This document shows, one piece after another, positions 8,748 to 17,937 of a stretch of DNA of 55,528 nucleotides; within the stretch, counting starts at the first letter, position 1; each line of letters opens with the position of its first letter. Origin of the DNA: Streptomyces adelaidensis (GTDB taxonomy: Bacteria; Actinomycetota; Actinomycetes; Streptomycetales; Streptomycetaceae). Location: contig NZ_JAEMUX010000059.1 of the NCBI RefSeq assembly GCF_016598475.1, positions 1-55,528 of the forward strand, read 5' to 3'. The translations under genes and the position numbers were made by a program. Under the pieces are notes generated by a model, which saw only the letters and a program-made list of their open reading frames with translations, ran no database searches and was not told the DNA's origin.

Positions 8748-11700
8748 TCAGCGGCGGCGCCCCCGCCGTACCTTCAGCTCGTCGAACCGGGGCGCGTCGC
8801 CGTCCAGGACCCGCTGCCAGGCCCTGCGGTACAGCTCGGCGGCCGGTTCGGTCGGCACGATCACGACGAACGGCGTGTACTCGCCGAACATCAGGTCGGC
8901 GAACAGCGGCAGCTTCCACCGCTCCAGCGGAACGCGCGGCGCCTTCGGATCGACCCAGCCGCCGGGCAGGAAGAGCGAACGCCCCGCCCGGGTCCGGCTG
9001 GCCTCGACCACCAGCTCGCCCGCGGCCAGTTCGGCACGGGCCGCCTTGAGCCGGGCCGGCTTCCACCCCGTCCAGCGGGCCGTCATCCGGTCGGTCGGGT
9101 CGGGCATGGCGAGCAGCATCAGATAGAGCGTGGCGGCGTCCTCACCGATGCCGTACTCCTTCGCCGCCTCGGTCACCAGCTCGGGCACCGAGCGGCTCGG
9201 GTCCTGCGGCCACCAGGTGCCGTCCGCACCGCGCTCGCCCGCCGAGGGGGCGCCCGGATCGGCGAGGAGGGCCGCGTACCCGGGGTAGCGGGCCAGGCGG
9301 AGCGCCACCTCGGCCGCGTAGGGCTGCTCGGCATCGGCGCGCAGAACGGGCAGGTACGGGTCCTGGCCGGCCTCGTCGAGCAGCGCGACCTTCAGCCCGG
9401 GCGCCGGCTGGTCGTCGTGGGTGGCCAGGATGACGGCGCCGTACCTCTCGAAGCCCTGGCCGACCTCGGTCGGGGCACCCGCGGTCTTCCGGAACGCGGG
9501 GAGGTTGACGTACCGCCCGAGGTCGAGCATCAGCCCGGGGTGGGCCAGCCGTTCGCGTACGGCGGTGAGCGCGGCGGGCAGTGCGGCCCGGACCGGGTCG
9601 CCGGCGGGCAGGCGGTGGGCGAGCCAGGCGGCGAGCCCGACCGAGCCGACCAGCGTGTCCACCTTGAAGCCGACCTTGTCGTCGCCGACGGGCCGGACCC
9701 GGTCGCCGTCGACCGCCCACTGAAGGTCCCGGGTGAGCCGGGGCTCACCGGCAGGGTCCAGCAGTGCGGGCAGGGCCTCCCGCACCTCCCACGGGGTGTG
9801 CTTGATCGCCCGGATCGCGTCGCTGAGCAAGTCCTCGGGGACGGCCGTCCGCTTGCCGACCTCGCTGTTCCACACCTCGGCCGCGGCTGCCACGTCCGGT
9901 CCCTCGGTCCACAGCCGGGCGGGGTCGGCGGGCAGCAGCGCGGCCACCACCGCGGCGCGGATCTCAGCGTCGATGCCGCGCAGCTCGTCCTTGGCGACGG
10001 CCGCGGGGGCGGCCTTCACCCCGATGGCGTTGCGGGCCTCCGTGGTCAGGAAGGTGCGCTCATAGACGTCGATCCGCGGCAGACCGGCCACGACGAGCCG
10101 GGCCATCGTCTCGGTGACCCCGGTACGGCGGGCGAACTCCTCGGCGGCCTCCGGGAACCAGGGCGCCGGTCCCCGCGCGGCCAGCTCCGCGAGGAACGCG
10201 CCGAGCCGGCCCGCCTCACCCTCCCCGGCAAGCCGGGACGACGACCGGAGCGTGTAGGGCTCCGGCGCCTCGAACCGCGCCGTCGGGTCGTGGAAGAAGC
10301 CGGTGAAGGAGTGGCCGCGTTCTTCCTCCGAGCGGCGCATACCGACGGCGACGAAGGCGCCGCCGCCCAACGCCAGCAGCCCGCTCCAACTGCCCTCGCG
10401 CCACTCGCCCGACGGGGTACGCAGCTGGGCGGCCTCCAGGAACAGGTCCACCTTGCGCCAGCGCGCGGAACCGTCGGCCGACGACAGCCCCAGTGCGTCG
10501 AACTCGGTGAGCAGCGCGCTGAGCGCGTCCCGGTGTTCCTCCGAGGTCGTCCCGGCCGCCGCCCTGAACGCCACGGCCATGGCCCGGTCGAGCAGCGTCC
10601 CCATGTCCGGCTGACCGACCGGCAGCTCGCGCCCGTCGAGGTGGAGGCGCGCGGTCGGCCCGTCCGGAACGGCGTCGCCCGAGAGTCCGGTGGCCCGGTG
10701 CATCGCGCGCAGCGTACGGAAGACGGTGTCGGCCTCCTTGTCGCGGTTCCACCAGTGGCTGTGCGACACGCCGAGACCGTTCACGGCGTCGGTGAGCACG
10801 CTGTCCGCGGGCCCGGCCGGACCCTCGTCCTCCGCCAGTCCGCCGTCGAGCGCCCGGGTGAGCCGTACGGCCGCCGCGTCGAGGACGGCCTGCTGGCCGG
10901 CGGCGTGGCGCACGACCCCGGCGATGCCCGCGACCAGCGCGTCATGGGTGACCGGCAGGAGCGTACGGATCGCATCGGGCAGCGCTTCCTTGTCGTCCTG
11001 GGCGGCGGCTGCCAGCAGGGCCGCCGACGTGTCCCGTTCGATGTTCCGCAGCGCGGCGGAGCCCTCCGGGTCGCGGGGTGTCATGCACTCCCAGAACTGC
11101 ACCGGCGGCAGCAGCAGCGTGCCCTCGCCGAAGACACCCGGGGTGCGGTCGGTCTTGGCCACGGAGGTGACGACGCCGTCCGTGTCGACGATGTCGAGCT
11201 GCCAGCCGTCGCGGACGACGGCACGGGCCCGGTCGTCGCCCGGGAAGACGACGAGCGCGGACGGCCTGTTCGTGCCCGAGGGCAGGGTGACGGTGTGTCC
11301 GGCGAGGTCCTGGGCGCGCAGGGAACCGTCGGGCAGCTTGACCACGCGCAGGCCGACCACTCCGTCCACGGGCGCGGACGCCGGTGCGCGGCCGACGGTC
11401 GGCGAAGGGCTGAGCCGGCCGCCTTCCAAGGTGCTGCCCGCGGGGGCGTCGCGCAGCGCGTCGGCCAGGAAGGCGGGCATGCTCATGCGCCCGCGCTTGT
11501 TCGTGGCCGGGTCGAACTCGTACCAGCCGTGCGTGTCGTCCTGGCCGTCCCTGGACCACACCCAGTACGAGGCGCCGTCGAAGAGCAGCCGTCGCTCCTC
11601 GGGAATCGCGGTGTCCCCGACGTGCAGGACGCCCGCGCCGGTGGTCCGGCCGCCGCCCGGCAGGGGCAGGGTGATGGGGAGGCCGGCCTTGTACCAGTCC

Positions 11701-13655
11701 ATCTGTGTGCCTCGGGTGCTCCGGTGGCCCTCCAGGGTCTGGGGGCGGTCGGCGCGGGTGTGCCAGTAGCCGCGCAGGCCGTCGTCGCGGGAGCGCCAGT
11801 AGACGAGCAGCTCGCCGTCCACGTGGTGGAAGCCCGGGTCGCCCCAGCTGTCGTTCGCCGGGATGCGCAGATCGTGGGTGAGGAGGGTGCCCTCGGCGCC
11901 GATCACCCGGGCCTGGGCGGCGCCCGCCACGATGAGGTGGGGCCAGGCGTCGGCGACGATCAGGTCCTCGACGTCGTTCTTGGGGACGAGGGTGGCGGCC
12001 GCGTCCTCCCAGGCGGGCCAGCCCAGTTCGTCGAAGAGCCCGGCGCGCAGCGTGCGCGACAGCACCGGTGAGAGGTCGGTGGCGACGGCCGCGCGGACCT
12101 CGTCCTCGGCGAGCGCCAGCGCCTCCGCGGGCAGCCACTTCAGCCGGGACAGCGCGTCGGGCAGCTGGGGCAGACCGACGGCGGTGAACCGCCGGACGAC
12201 CCCGCGCACCCACTGCGCCAGCAGCGGGCGCCCGCCCGGCGACGCCGCCAGCACACGGATCGCCCGCAGACCCCGCTCGTCGTTGTCGAACCGGTCCGCG
12301 CCCCGCCGGAAGGCCTCGTGGAAACGGGGGGCGGCGGCCAGCGACAGCAGGTCGCGGTGCCCCTCGCCCGGGGCCCACTGCTCCAGCACCAGCATGCCGC
12401 CCTCCACGGCGGCCACGGGCACGTCCGAAAACAGCAGCAGGTCGATCAGGTCGATGTCATGCGTGACCTTCAACTCGCGGCCCGTACCCGCCAGTTCGGC
12501 CCGCAGCACGTCCGTCGCCCGCTCCACCAGCGGGTACAGCTCCGGCATCCGGGTCGAGCCGTTCCAGGACCGGGCCCGCTCCCGGAACACCAGGAACCGC
12601 TCCAGCCAGCCCGCCGTACCGTCGTGCGGCCGCTGCTCCGCGGGCAGGGTGGCGTCCCACAGCCCGGCGGTGGCACCGGAGTGCTCCAGCATCCCCAGCC
12701 ACATCGCGGGCATCTCGTCGTCGTAGCACGAAGGGAGCGTGTCCAGCAGGGTGCCCCGCACCTTCGGCTCACGTCCGGCCAGCGCCACCAGGGCCGCACG
12801 GTGCCCCTTCCACCAGCCGGCCGCCGCGCGCAGCGTGGACGGCAGGCCCAGCAGCTCGGCCAGATAGTCCTGCTCGGTCAGATCCGCGTCCCGGCCGGCG
12901 GCACGGGCCAGCTTGCGCAGGTCGCCCGCCATCTGAGCCGACGGCGGCATACCGCCCGCGGTGCGGCGCAGGCACAGCTTGGTGAAGCGGCGCAGCGCCT
13001 CCTCGGCCGGAACCCGGGCGGCCAGCTCCTTCGCGTACGCCGACAGCACCTTCACCGGGAGCGCGCCGGCCAGCGCGAACTCCAGGAACACCTCGTCGAG
13101 CCGCCCCTCCTCGACCGTCAGGCCGTGCTCCGCCTCGGCCTTGCGGGCCCGGGTGAACAACTGCGCCGCGTACGTGGCGTTCTCCTCCGCGAGGAACACC
13201 CGCCCGGCCTGCTCGTAGAACGTCGGCAGGAAATGCGGCACCGAGGCCGCCAGCCGCGCGCCCAGCTCCAGATAGGCGTCCATGGCCGCCTTCGGCTTGG
13301 ACTTCGCCTGCCGGGCCGCCTTCTCCAGGTCCGGTACGACGCCCAGCGCGTGGTGCCCGTCCGCCGGGTGATGCACCAGCACCCACTCGGGAAAGCCCAG
13401 CGACCGACGCGGCCCGAGGCCCACCACGGCCGGCTCCGCGTCCTGCTCCAGGCCGAGGAAACCGGCGGCCAGATCCTCCGCCGCGCCCAGCTCCCCGGCG
13501 ACCAGCCGCACCACCACCCGGTCGTCCAGGCCCGGGTGACGGTACGTCCGCGCCGTCAGCGGCACGGCCTGCTCACCGGCCCCCTCGGTGTCCGGCGGCA
13601 GCACCCCGCCCGCCGCCAGCAGTTCCTCGTACGACACCTGCGTCCCCCCGCTCAT
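8748..13655 (-). CDS. Very large conserved protein of the DUF4132/MoxR locus
   Basis: A 1635-residue soluble protein with no signal peptide and no membrane segment. I recognise no catalytic motif. The N-terminal 350 residues are helical and Ala/Leu-rich, resembling a TPR/HEAT-like scaffold (for example YAAQLFTRARKAEAEHGL). The middle (about residues 640-860) is Trp/Gly/Asp-rich and beta-like, with DNSWGDPGFHHVDGEL, HVGDTAIPEERRLLFDG and SYWVWSRDGQDD. The C-terminus ends in FGEYTPFVVIVPTEPAAELY and a basic RRGRRR tail. The start at 13655 overlaps the DUF4132 stop (ATGA), so the two are translationally coupled. Its association with a MoxR ATPase and DUF5682 makes it a candidate scaffold or client; this is inference. 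Confidence 0.85.
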   Translation of the reverse strand: MSGGTQVSYEELLAAGGVLPPDTEGAGEQAVPLTARTYRHPGLDDRVVVRLVAGELGAAEDLAAGFLGLEQDAEPAVVGLGPRRSLGFPEWVLVHHPADGHHALGVVPDLEKAARQAKSKPKAAMDAYLELGARLAASVPHFLPTFYEQAGRVFLAEENATYAAQLFTRARKAEAEHGLTVEEGRLDEVFLEFALAGALPVKVLSAYAKELAARVPAEEALRRFTKLCLRRTAGGMPPSAQMAGDLRKLARAAGRDADLTEQDYLAELLGLPSTLRAAAGWWKGHRAALVALAGREPKVRGTLLDTLPSCYDDEMPAMWLGMLEHSGATAGLWDATLPAEQRPHDGTAGWLERFLVFRERARSWNGSTRMPELYPLVERATDVLRAELAGTGRELKVTHDIDLIDLLLFSDVPVAAVEGGMLVLEQWAPGEGHRDLLSLAAAPRFHEAFRRGADRFDNDERGLRAIRVLAASPGGRPLLAQWVRGVVRRFTAVGLPQLPDALSRLKWLPAEALALAEDEVRAAVATDLSPVLSRTLRAGLFDELGWPAWEDAAATLVPKNDVEDLIVADAWPHLIVAGAAQARVIGAEGTLLTHDLRIPANDSWGDPGFHHVDGELLVYWRSRDDGLRGYWHTRADRPQTLEGHRSTRGTQMDWYKAGLPITLPLPGGGRTTGAGVLHVGDTAIPEERRLLFDGASYWVWSRDGQDDTHGWYEFDPATNKRGRMSMPAFLADALRDAPAGSTLEGGRLSPSPTVGRAPASAPVDGVVGLRVVKLPDGSLRAQDLAGHTVTLPSGTNRPSALVVFPGDDRARAVVRDGWQLDIVDTDGVVTSVAKTDRTPGVFGEGTLLLPPVQFWECMTPRDPEGSAALRNIERDTSAALLAAAAQDDKEALPDAIRTLLPVTHDALVAGIAGVVRHAAGQQAVLDAAAVRLTRALDGGLAEDEGPAGPADSVLTDAVNGLGVSHSHWWNRDKEADTVFRTLRAMHRATGLSGDAVPDGPTARLHLDGRELPVGQPDMGTLLDRAMAVAFRAAAGTTSEEHRDALSALLTEFDALGLSSADGSARWRKVDLFLEAAQLRTPSGEWREGSWSGLLALGGGAFVAVGMRRSEEERGHSFTGFFHDPTARFEAPEPYTLRSSSRLAGEGEAGRLGAFLAELAARGPAPWFPEAAEEFARRTGVTETMARLVVAGLPRIDVYERTFLTTEARNAIGVKAAPAAVAKDELRGIDAEIRAAVVAALLPADPARLWTEGPDVAAAAEVWNSEVGKRTAVPEDLLSDAIRAIKHTPWEVREALPALLDPAGEPRLTRDLQWAVDGDRVRPVGDDKVGFKVDTLVGSVGLAAWLAHRLPAGDPVRAALPAALTAVRERLAHPGLMLDLGRYVNLPAFRKTAGAPTEVGQGFERYGAVILATHDDQPAPGLKVALLDEAGQDPYLPVLRADAEQPYAAEVALRLARYPGYAALLADPGAPSAGERGADGTWWPQDPSRSVPELVTEAAKEYGIGEDAATLYLMLLAMPDPTDRMTARWTGWKPARLKAARAELAAGELVVEASRTRAGRSLFLPGGWVDPKAPRVPLERWKLPLFADLMFGEYTPFVVIVPTEPAAELYRRAWQRVLDGDAPRFDELKVRRGRRR

Positions 13656-14518
13656 GCGTCCTTGCCCTCCTCGATCACACGGCCCGCGTACAGCGCCGCC
13701 GCCATCCGCATCCCCTCCGACCAGGCCACCGGCCCCACCCCGCGCAGCAGCAGGTCGCGGCCGTCCCGGTCCTGCCAGGTGAGGTTGCCGGTCGACACCT
13801 CGTCGTCCCAGTACGGCTCCCCGATCCACACGGCGGCCTCTACGGTGCGCTCGCCGTCCCGCACCCGGGCGGTGGCGTAACCGCCGGAGACGCGATAGCC
13901 CAGCGACGTGGCGCGCGCGGCGAGGGCGAAGCGGGAGCGGAACGAGCCCCCGGTGAAGTCCCGCACCTGGGTGGCCCGGGCGTCGAGGTCGTCCGGCCGC
14001 CGCCAGGTCGCCCGGTGTATCTGCTCGACGCGCTGGACGATGCCCAGCTCCGCCGCGAATTCCCGCAGGTCGTCGAGGTCCGGCAGCAGCACCGGGTGGG
14101 GCAGGGTGACCATGCGCGGGGAGAGGCGGACCGTCTCGCCGTCCAGGTTCACGATTCTCAGCTCACCGGACTCGGTGGCGCCCCGCAGGAAGCCCACCTC
14201 GTCCGGGTCGTCGCCGACGACCACCAGGTCGCGCAGCGCCAACTGCCACGCCTCGTCCGGCCACACCCGGACCAGCAGACCGGTGGGCACGGGCAGTGAC
14301 GACACCATCCAGGCGTCCACCTGCGCGACACACGCCGCAGCGTGCCGATCCAGCCACTGGGCGAATCGCCGCAGCCGGTCCACCTCCGGGTGGTCCTTCA
14401 ACGCGCGCGGCAGCGACTTCAACTGCCGCCCCGCCGCCCGGCCCGAGGTGGCTCGCGCCGCCACCCGCCCCTCCACAAGGGCGACCTCATACCCGTCACC
14501 CGCCGACAGCCAACCCAC
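13652..14518 (-). CDS. DUF4132 domain protein (MolR/YehI-like), first gene of operon
   Basis: A 288-residue protein. GRAAGRQLKSLPRALKDHPEVD near the N-terminus and TLPHPVLLPDLDDLREFAAELGI followed by a GYRVSGGYA-type core near residues 155-240 match the DUF4132 family, to which E. coli MolR/YehI belongs. I place the start at GTG 14518 (VGWLSAGDGYEVALVEG). A TTG at 14584 would add 22 residues with no family character. It is followed by the 1635-residue gene with a 4-bp overlap. A PafBC-type promoter lies about 85 bp upstream. The molecular function of DUF4132 is not known to me. The protein is short because it lacks the N-terminal WGR region of longer relatives. Confidence 0.75.
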   Translation of the reverse strand: MGWLSAGDGYEVALVEGRVAARATSGRAAGRQLKSLPRALKDHPEVDRLRRFAQWLDRHAAACVAQVDAWMVSSLPVPTGLLVRVWPDEAWQLALRDLVVVGDDPDEVGFLRGATESGELRIVNLDGETVRLSPRMVTLPHPVLLPDLDDLREFAAELGIVQRVEQIHRATWRRPDDLDARATQVRDFTGGSFRSRFALAARATSLGYRVSGGYATARVRDGERTVEAAVWIGEPYWDDEVSTGNLTWQDRDGRDLLLRGVGPVAWSEGMRMAAALYAGRVIEEGKDA

Positions 14519-14601
14519 GAACCCCAGCCCCTCGCGTCGATTCCACAAGAAGAAAGCACAGTTGAACCGGGGAACCCCGACCAAGTGCGACGATGTGCGG
14601 A

Positions 14602-14624
14602 ACGCTAGCGGCAGTCACTGACAA
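14602..14624 (-). promoter_or_regulatory. RecA-independent DNA-damage (PafBC-type) promoter of the DUF4132 operon
   Basis: On the minus strand the sequence is TTGTCAGTG, eight bases, then TAGCGT. This exactly fits the actinobacterial RecA-NDp consensus tTGTCRGtg-N8-TAnnnT recognised via PafBC. It lies about 85 bp upstream of the DUF4132 start and points at it. The prediction is that the whole operon is induced by DNA damage independently of LexA. No LexA box was noticed nearby. Confidence 0.75.
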
Positions 14625-15096
14625 TCGGTCCGGGGCCCCTCCCCACAAGGCCTGCCCGAAGTGCCGGGAATCCCCGACGACGCACAGACACGCGGGACGA
14701 CTCCTCCCGGCATCCGGCAAGCCAATCGAAGCGGGTGCGCCCACGCATCCGTAGACCTACGTAACCGGAGTACGTATTACCGGCCAGTCGCTGATCTCCG
14801 CCGCCGCGCGGCCGGCACGGTCACTCTTCGCAGTGGCGGCCCCTCGGCCCCGCCAGAGGACAGGAATCCGGTTGATGGCCGGCCAGGCCATACGTAGGGT
14901 GCCTCGGGTGATGAGCCCCGAGTCGGACAGAGCGGAGCCGCCGGTCGCCCGGCGGCGGATCGCCTACAGCATCCGACGGAACCGGTGGTTTCGGCGGTCG
15001 GCCCGCCCCGAGCGGCCGGACACGTGCTCCGTGTGTCCGCCCCGGTCCAGCTCACCCCTCCTCAGCAGGTGACGCGGCTCGACGGCCGGCGCGCGG
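14625..15096. other. Intergenic region between the DUF4132 operon and the MFS gene
   Basis: No convincing gene. Two TACGTA palindromes at 14758-14763 and 14771-14776 (13 bp apart) could be an operator. A TAGGGT at 14895-14900 resembles a -10 box. Just after it, a GTG at 14908 opens a 55-codon frame ending at 15072, rich in Arg/Pro/Ser. That could be a leader peptide for the exporter, but nothing supports its translation beyond position. Confidence 0.35.
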
Positions 15097-16311
15097 ATGT
15101 TCATGCCCGCGCACGCCAACGCTGGAGTCGACTTCGTGCCCCTGTTCCTCTACGTCCTCGGCCTTGCCGTCTTCGCGCAAGGAACCTCCGAGTTCATGCT
15201 GTCCGGTCTCGTACCGGGCATCGCCCGTGATCTGTCCGTGCCGGTGGGAGCCGCCGCGAGCCTGACGTCCGCCTATGCCGTCGGGATGGTCGTCGGCGCG
15301 CCGGTGATGGCCGCGCTCGGCGCGCGATGGCCACGCCGCCGCGCACTCGCCGGCTTCCTGACCGCGTTCATCGCCGTACATGTCGTCGGCGCGGTCACGA
15401 CGGACTTCGCCGTGCTGTTCGGCACCCGGATCGTGGCCGCCGTCGTCAACGCCGGATTCCTGGCGGTCGCGATGAGCGCGGCGACCGCCCTGGTGACACC
15501 GGAGAGGCGGGCCCGCGCCACCGCCGTACTGCTGTCGGGGGTGACGCTGTCGTGCGTCGCCGGTGTGCCGGCGGGCGCGCTGCTCGGCGAGTGGTCCGGG
15601 TGGCGTTCGGCCTTCTGGGCCGTCGCTGCCCTGTGTCTGCCCGCGCTGGCGCTCGTGTTCCGCTCGGCGCCCGCCGACGCGGGCCGTCGGCACGACATCT
15701 CGGTCCGCCGGGAGCTACGGACGCTGAAGTCCCGTTCGGTGCGGTCGGCGTCGGTGCTCGCGGCGACGGTCAACGGGGCGACCTTCGCCACCTTCGCCTA
15801 CCTGGCCGTCATCGCCACGGACATCACCCGCCTGGCCCCGGCCGCTGTCCCCGCGCTGCTCGCCGCCTTCGGCGCGGGCGCCTTCATCGGCGTGAACCTC
15901 GCCGGACGTACGGCCGTCGGCCGGCTCCGGCGAGGGGCGGTCCTCGCGTTGTGGGCGCTGCCCGCCGGGTGGGCGGTACTGGCTGTGACCAGCACACAGG
16001 CGGTGCCGCTGTTCGTGGTGACGGTCGTTCAGGGCGGGCTGTCGTTCGGGGTCGGATCGGTGCTCGTCGGCCGAGTCATGCACGTCGCGTCCGAGGCGCC
16101 CGCCCTGAACGGGGCGTTCGCCACCGTCGCGCTGAATGTCGGCGCGTTCGTGGGGCCGTTGCTCGCCGGCGCCGTGACGGAGACGACCGGTGACTACCGG
16201 GATGCCGTATGGGTCAGCGTCGGCCTCGCCGTCACGGCGGTCGCGGTCGCGGTCACGACCGCGTCGACGACCGCCGGCGGTCCACCGGGCATCCGTCCGG
16301 CGGACCGCTGA
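15097..16311 (+). CDS. MFS exporter, chloramphenicol-resistance (Cml/Cmx) type
   Basis: A 404-residue protein with 12 predicted transmembrane helices, of the DHA1 drug:H+ antiporter class. The first helix and loop, YVLGLAVFAQGTSEFMLSGL, followed by GIARDLSVPVGAAASLTSAYAVGMVVGAP, closely resemble the Streptomyces chloramphenicol exporters (CmlR/Cmx type). Loop 2-3 carries the MFS motif GARWPRRR. The WR pair in EWSGWRSAFW marks helix 6. Substrate assignment is from family resemblance only; other hydrophobic drugs are possible. The ATG at 15097 and another at 15103 are both usable. The gene stands alone behind a long intergenic region. Confidence 0.85.
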   Translation: MFMPAHANAGVDFVPLFLYVLGLAVFAQGTSEFMLSGLVPGIARDLSVPVGAAASLTSAYAVGMVVGAPVMAALGARWPRRRALAGFLTAFIAVHVVGAVTTDFAVLFGTRIVAAVVNAGFLAVAMSAATALVTPERRARATAVLLSGVTLSCVAGVPAGALLGEWSGWRSAFWAVAALCLPALALVFRSAPADAGRRHDISVRRELRTLKSRSVRSASVLAATVNGATFATFAYLAVIATDITRLAPAAVPALLAAFGAGAFIGVNLAGRTAVGRLRRGAVLALWALPAGWAVLAVTSTQAVPLFVVTVVQGGLSFGVGSVLVGRVMHVASEAPALNGAFATVALNVGAFVGPLLAGAVTETTGDYRDAVWVSVGLAVTAVAVAVTTASTTAGGPPGIRPADR

Positions 16312-17001
16312 CCTCTCCCGAGTCCGGTCAGTCACACCTGCCGCCCGGCCGGCCCGGGTCACCACTTGGCTGATGCCGGTGGTCGAGTCGAGCCGGACCG
16401 CTCGGGTGCCGGCGACGGCGGCGGCGCAGAGCCGCTCGCCACGGTCGCCGGGGACGCGGCTCCGGAGCGGTTCGGCGCCGGCGAACCGCCAGACGGGCGC
16501 GGCGGTGAACCGTGTCCTCGGAGGCCGCCACGTCGAAGACGTCGAGGGCGTTCGGGCCGCTCGCCGCTCGCCGCTCGCCGCTCGCCGCTCGCCGCTCGCC
16601 GCTCGCCGCTCGCCGCTCGCCGCTCGCCGCTCGCCGGACTCAGGTCCGTCCCCCAGGTCGTCCAGGGTGGCGCGGCGCAGCAGCGTCCTGCCGTCGCCGG
16701 TCCGGGGCCGGAAATCGGCGGATGGCCGAGAGTCTTCGCGTCGGGCGCCGACGGGAGAGCCGCCCGGCAGGTTCGATACGCGCCAATGGCATCCCCTCCG
16801 CACCAGGGGCCGGTCGGGCATCATCGACCCCCGTCGCACCCGCAGTCACACCCCCGTTACCGTGCGCCAATACGAACCCCCGGCAGCCCCCACCGATTCA
16901 CCGCACCTCCTTCACGCTGCGCACACTTCCGGCCGGGGGGCGTCCGCCGGTCCTCCCCAAGGGGAGACGGTGTGCTCGCCGGATGCCTAGCCTCGCGGCC
17001 C
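16312..17001. other. Non-coding, possibly degenerate region with heptamer repeat
   Basis: 690 bp with no gene I can support. Several frames stay open through it, but this is an effect of high GC and of a 7-bp repeat with no stops. On the minus strand a phrase resembling LLRRATLDDLGDG lies next to the repeat and might be the relic of an acetyltransferase-like start. A phrase VPGDRGERLCAAAVAG lies beyond it. Neither belongs to a complete gene. I read the region as decayed or intergenic. Confidence 0.4.
16557..16636. repeat. Eleven tandem copies of CCGCTCG
   Basis: 80 bp made of eleven perfect 7-bp units (CCGCTCG) plus three more bases. A 7-bp unit changes frame every copy, so copy-number change would switch any frame across it. 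On the plus strand all frames read as the repeated heptapeptide RSPLAAR. No neighbouring gene clearly runs through it. Confidence 0.95.
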
Positions 17002-17529
17002 ATGCGATCACCACTGATGAGACGCTTCGGCCTCGGTGCCGTACTGGCCCTCGCCCTCGCCGCGTTCGGCATGGCCCCCGGCGCGAGCGCTGCCGCCGCG
17101 GCACCCGCGGAGCTGACGTTCGCCACCGACAGTGTCACCACCACGCCCGGCGGCACGGTGAACCTGTCGATGACGATCACGAACAGCAACACCTACGACA
17201 TCTGGTTCGTCTACCAGACGATCGAACCGACGTGGCTGACCACCCAGCGCCCCGACCTGAAGTACTCCTTCACCGGCTGCAGCCTGGCCACGGCCGCCGG
17301 CGCCACCCCGTGCTCCGGAACCGGCCCCGCCAACCTCGGCGCCAACTACGGCGCCACCGTCCCGCCCGGCCAGAGCCGCACCGTCACGCTGACGCTGGAG
17401 ATCGGCGCCGACTCCGGCTGCAACGGCAACATCGGCTTCTACTCGTACTTCTACGCCGAGTTCAGCGACAGCACGAACCTCAGCGGCGGCCCGGTCTACA
17501 CACCCGAGACCCGGGTGCTCTGCGCCTGA
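17002..17529 (+). CDS. Small secreted protein, unknown function
   Basis: A 175-residue exported protein. Residues 1-30 form a signal peptide: basic MRSPLMRR, hydrophobic core LGAVLALALAAFGMA, probable cleavage after ASA. The mature part is a beta-rich Thr/Ser/Asn domain (TTTPGGTVNLSMTITNSNTYDIW, then VPPGQSRTVTLTLEIG) that looks like a single immunoglobulin-like/CARDB-type fold. Four cysteines (in FTGCSLA, TPCSG, GCNGN and the C-terminal VLCA) could make two disulfides. I do not recognise a specific family. It lies 408 bp before the deacetylase gene of the polysaccharide cluster, with a possible hairpin between, so membership of that cluster is uncertain. Confidence 0.75.
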   Translation: MRSPLMRRFGLGAVLALALAAFGMAPGASAAAAAPAELTFATDSVTTTPGGTVNLSMTITNSNTYDIWFVYQTIEPTWLTTQRPDLKYSFTGCSLATAAGATPCSGTGPANLGANYGATVPPGQSRTVTLTLEIGADSGCNGNIGFYSYFYAEFSDSTNLSGGPVYTPETRVLCA

Positions 17530-17937
17530 CCGTCGGTGGGCGAAGTGGACGGCCGTGACGGAAGTGACCTGAAATGATCTGCGCTCAGGAAGCCGTCGTG
17601 GTCTGGACCACTGGCGATCGGCCCGGCGGACCCGACCGGTCCGCCGGTACGCCGTCGAGGGCCCGGACCAGCGGGCCGGACCCTCGTGATCGTCCCGTCT
17701 CGTGTTCCCTTGCGACGGGAATCTGCTCAATTCGGTTCCAGATCTGCACTGTTGGACACCTGCACTTTTCCGTCATGTTTCGCAGCATGACCACGAAAGC
17801 CACACACAGCCACCACTATGTGACGCGACGGATGCGTCGACGACTGGGTTCTGAGGGGGACACCGGCGTCACGCAAGGGGGTGCGTCCGCTCCAGGAGAG
17901 GCGTGCTCACCCCTGCCCGGGGAGGGGACTTCACCGC
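17530..17937. other. Intergenic leader region before the exopolysaccharide cluster
   Basis: 408 bp without a supported gene. A 7-bp inverted repeat (TCCCGTC/GACGGGA) around 17695-17720 may end the secreted-protein transcript. The stretch 17715-17830 is noticeably less GC-rich than its surroundings and is the best place for the cluster promoter. A G-rich stretch (GGGGAGGGGAC, about 17920-17930) serves as ribosome site for the next gene. No known riboswitch fold was recognised. Confidence 0.4.

Noticed and set aside
9417..12071. Long plus-strand frame antisense to the 1635-residue gene
   Set aside because: Composition is Gly/Arg/Pro-rich with no domain. The opposite frame is coupled to its neighbours by ATGA overlap and has gene-like composition.
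16557..16636. CRISPR array
   Set aside because: The units are 7 bp and contiguous with no spacers; it is a simple tandem repeat.
17700..17937. Riboswitch (c-di-AMP or similar) in the leader of the deacetylase gene
   Set aside because: The region is less GC-rich and ends in G-runs, but I could not find the conserved core of any riboswitch class I know.
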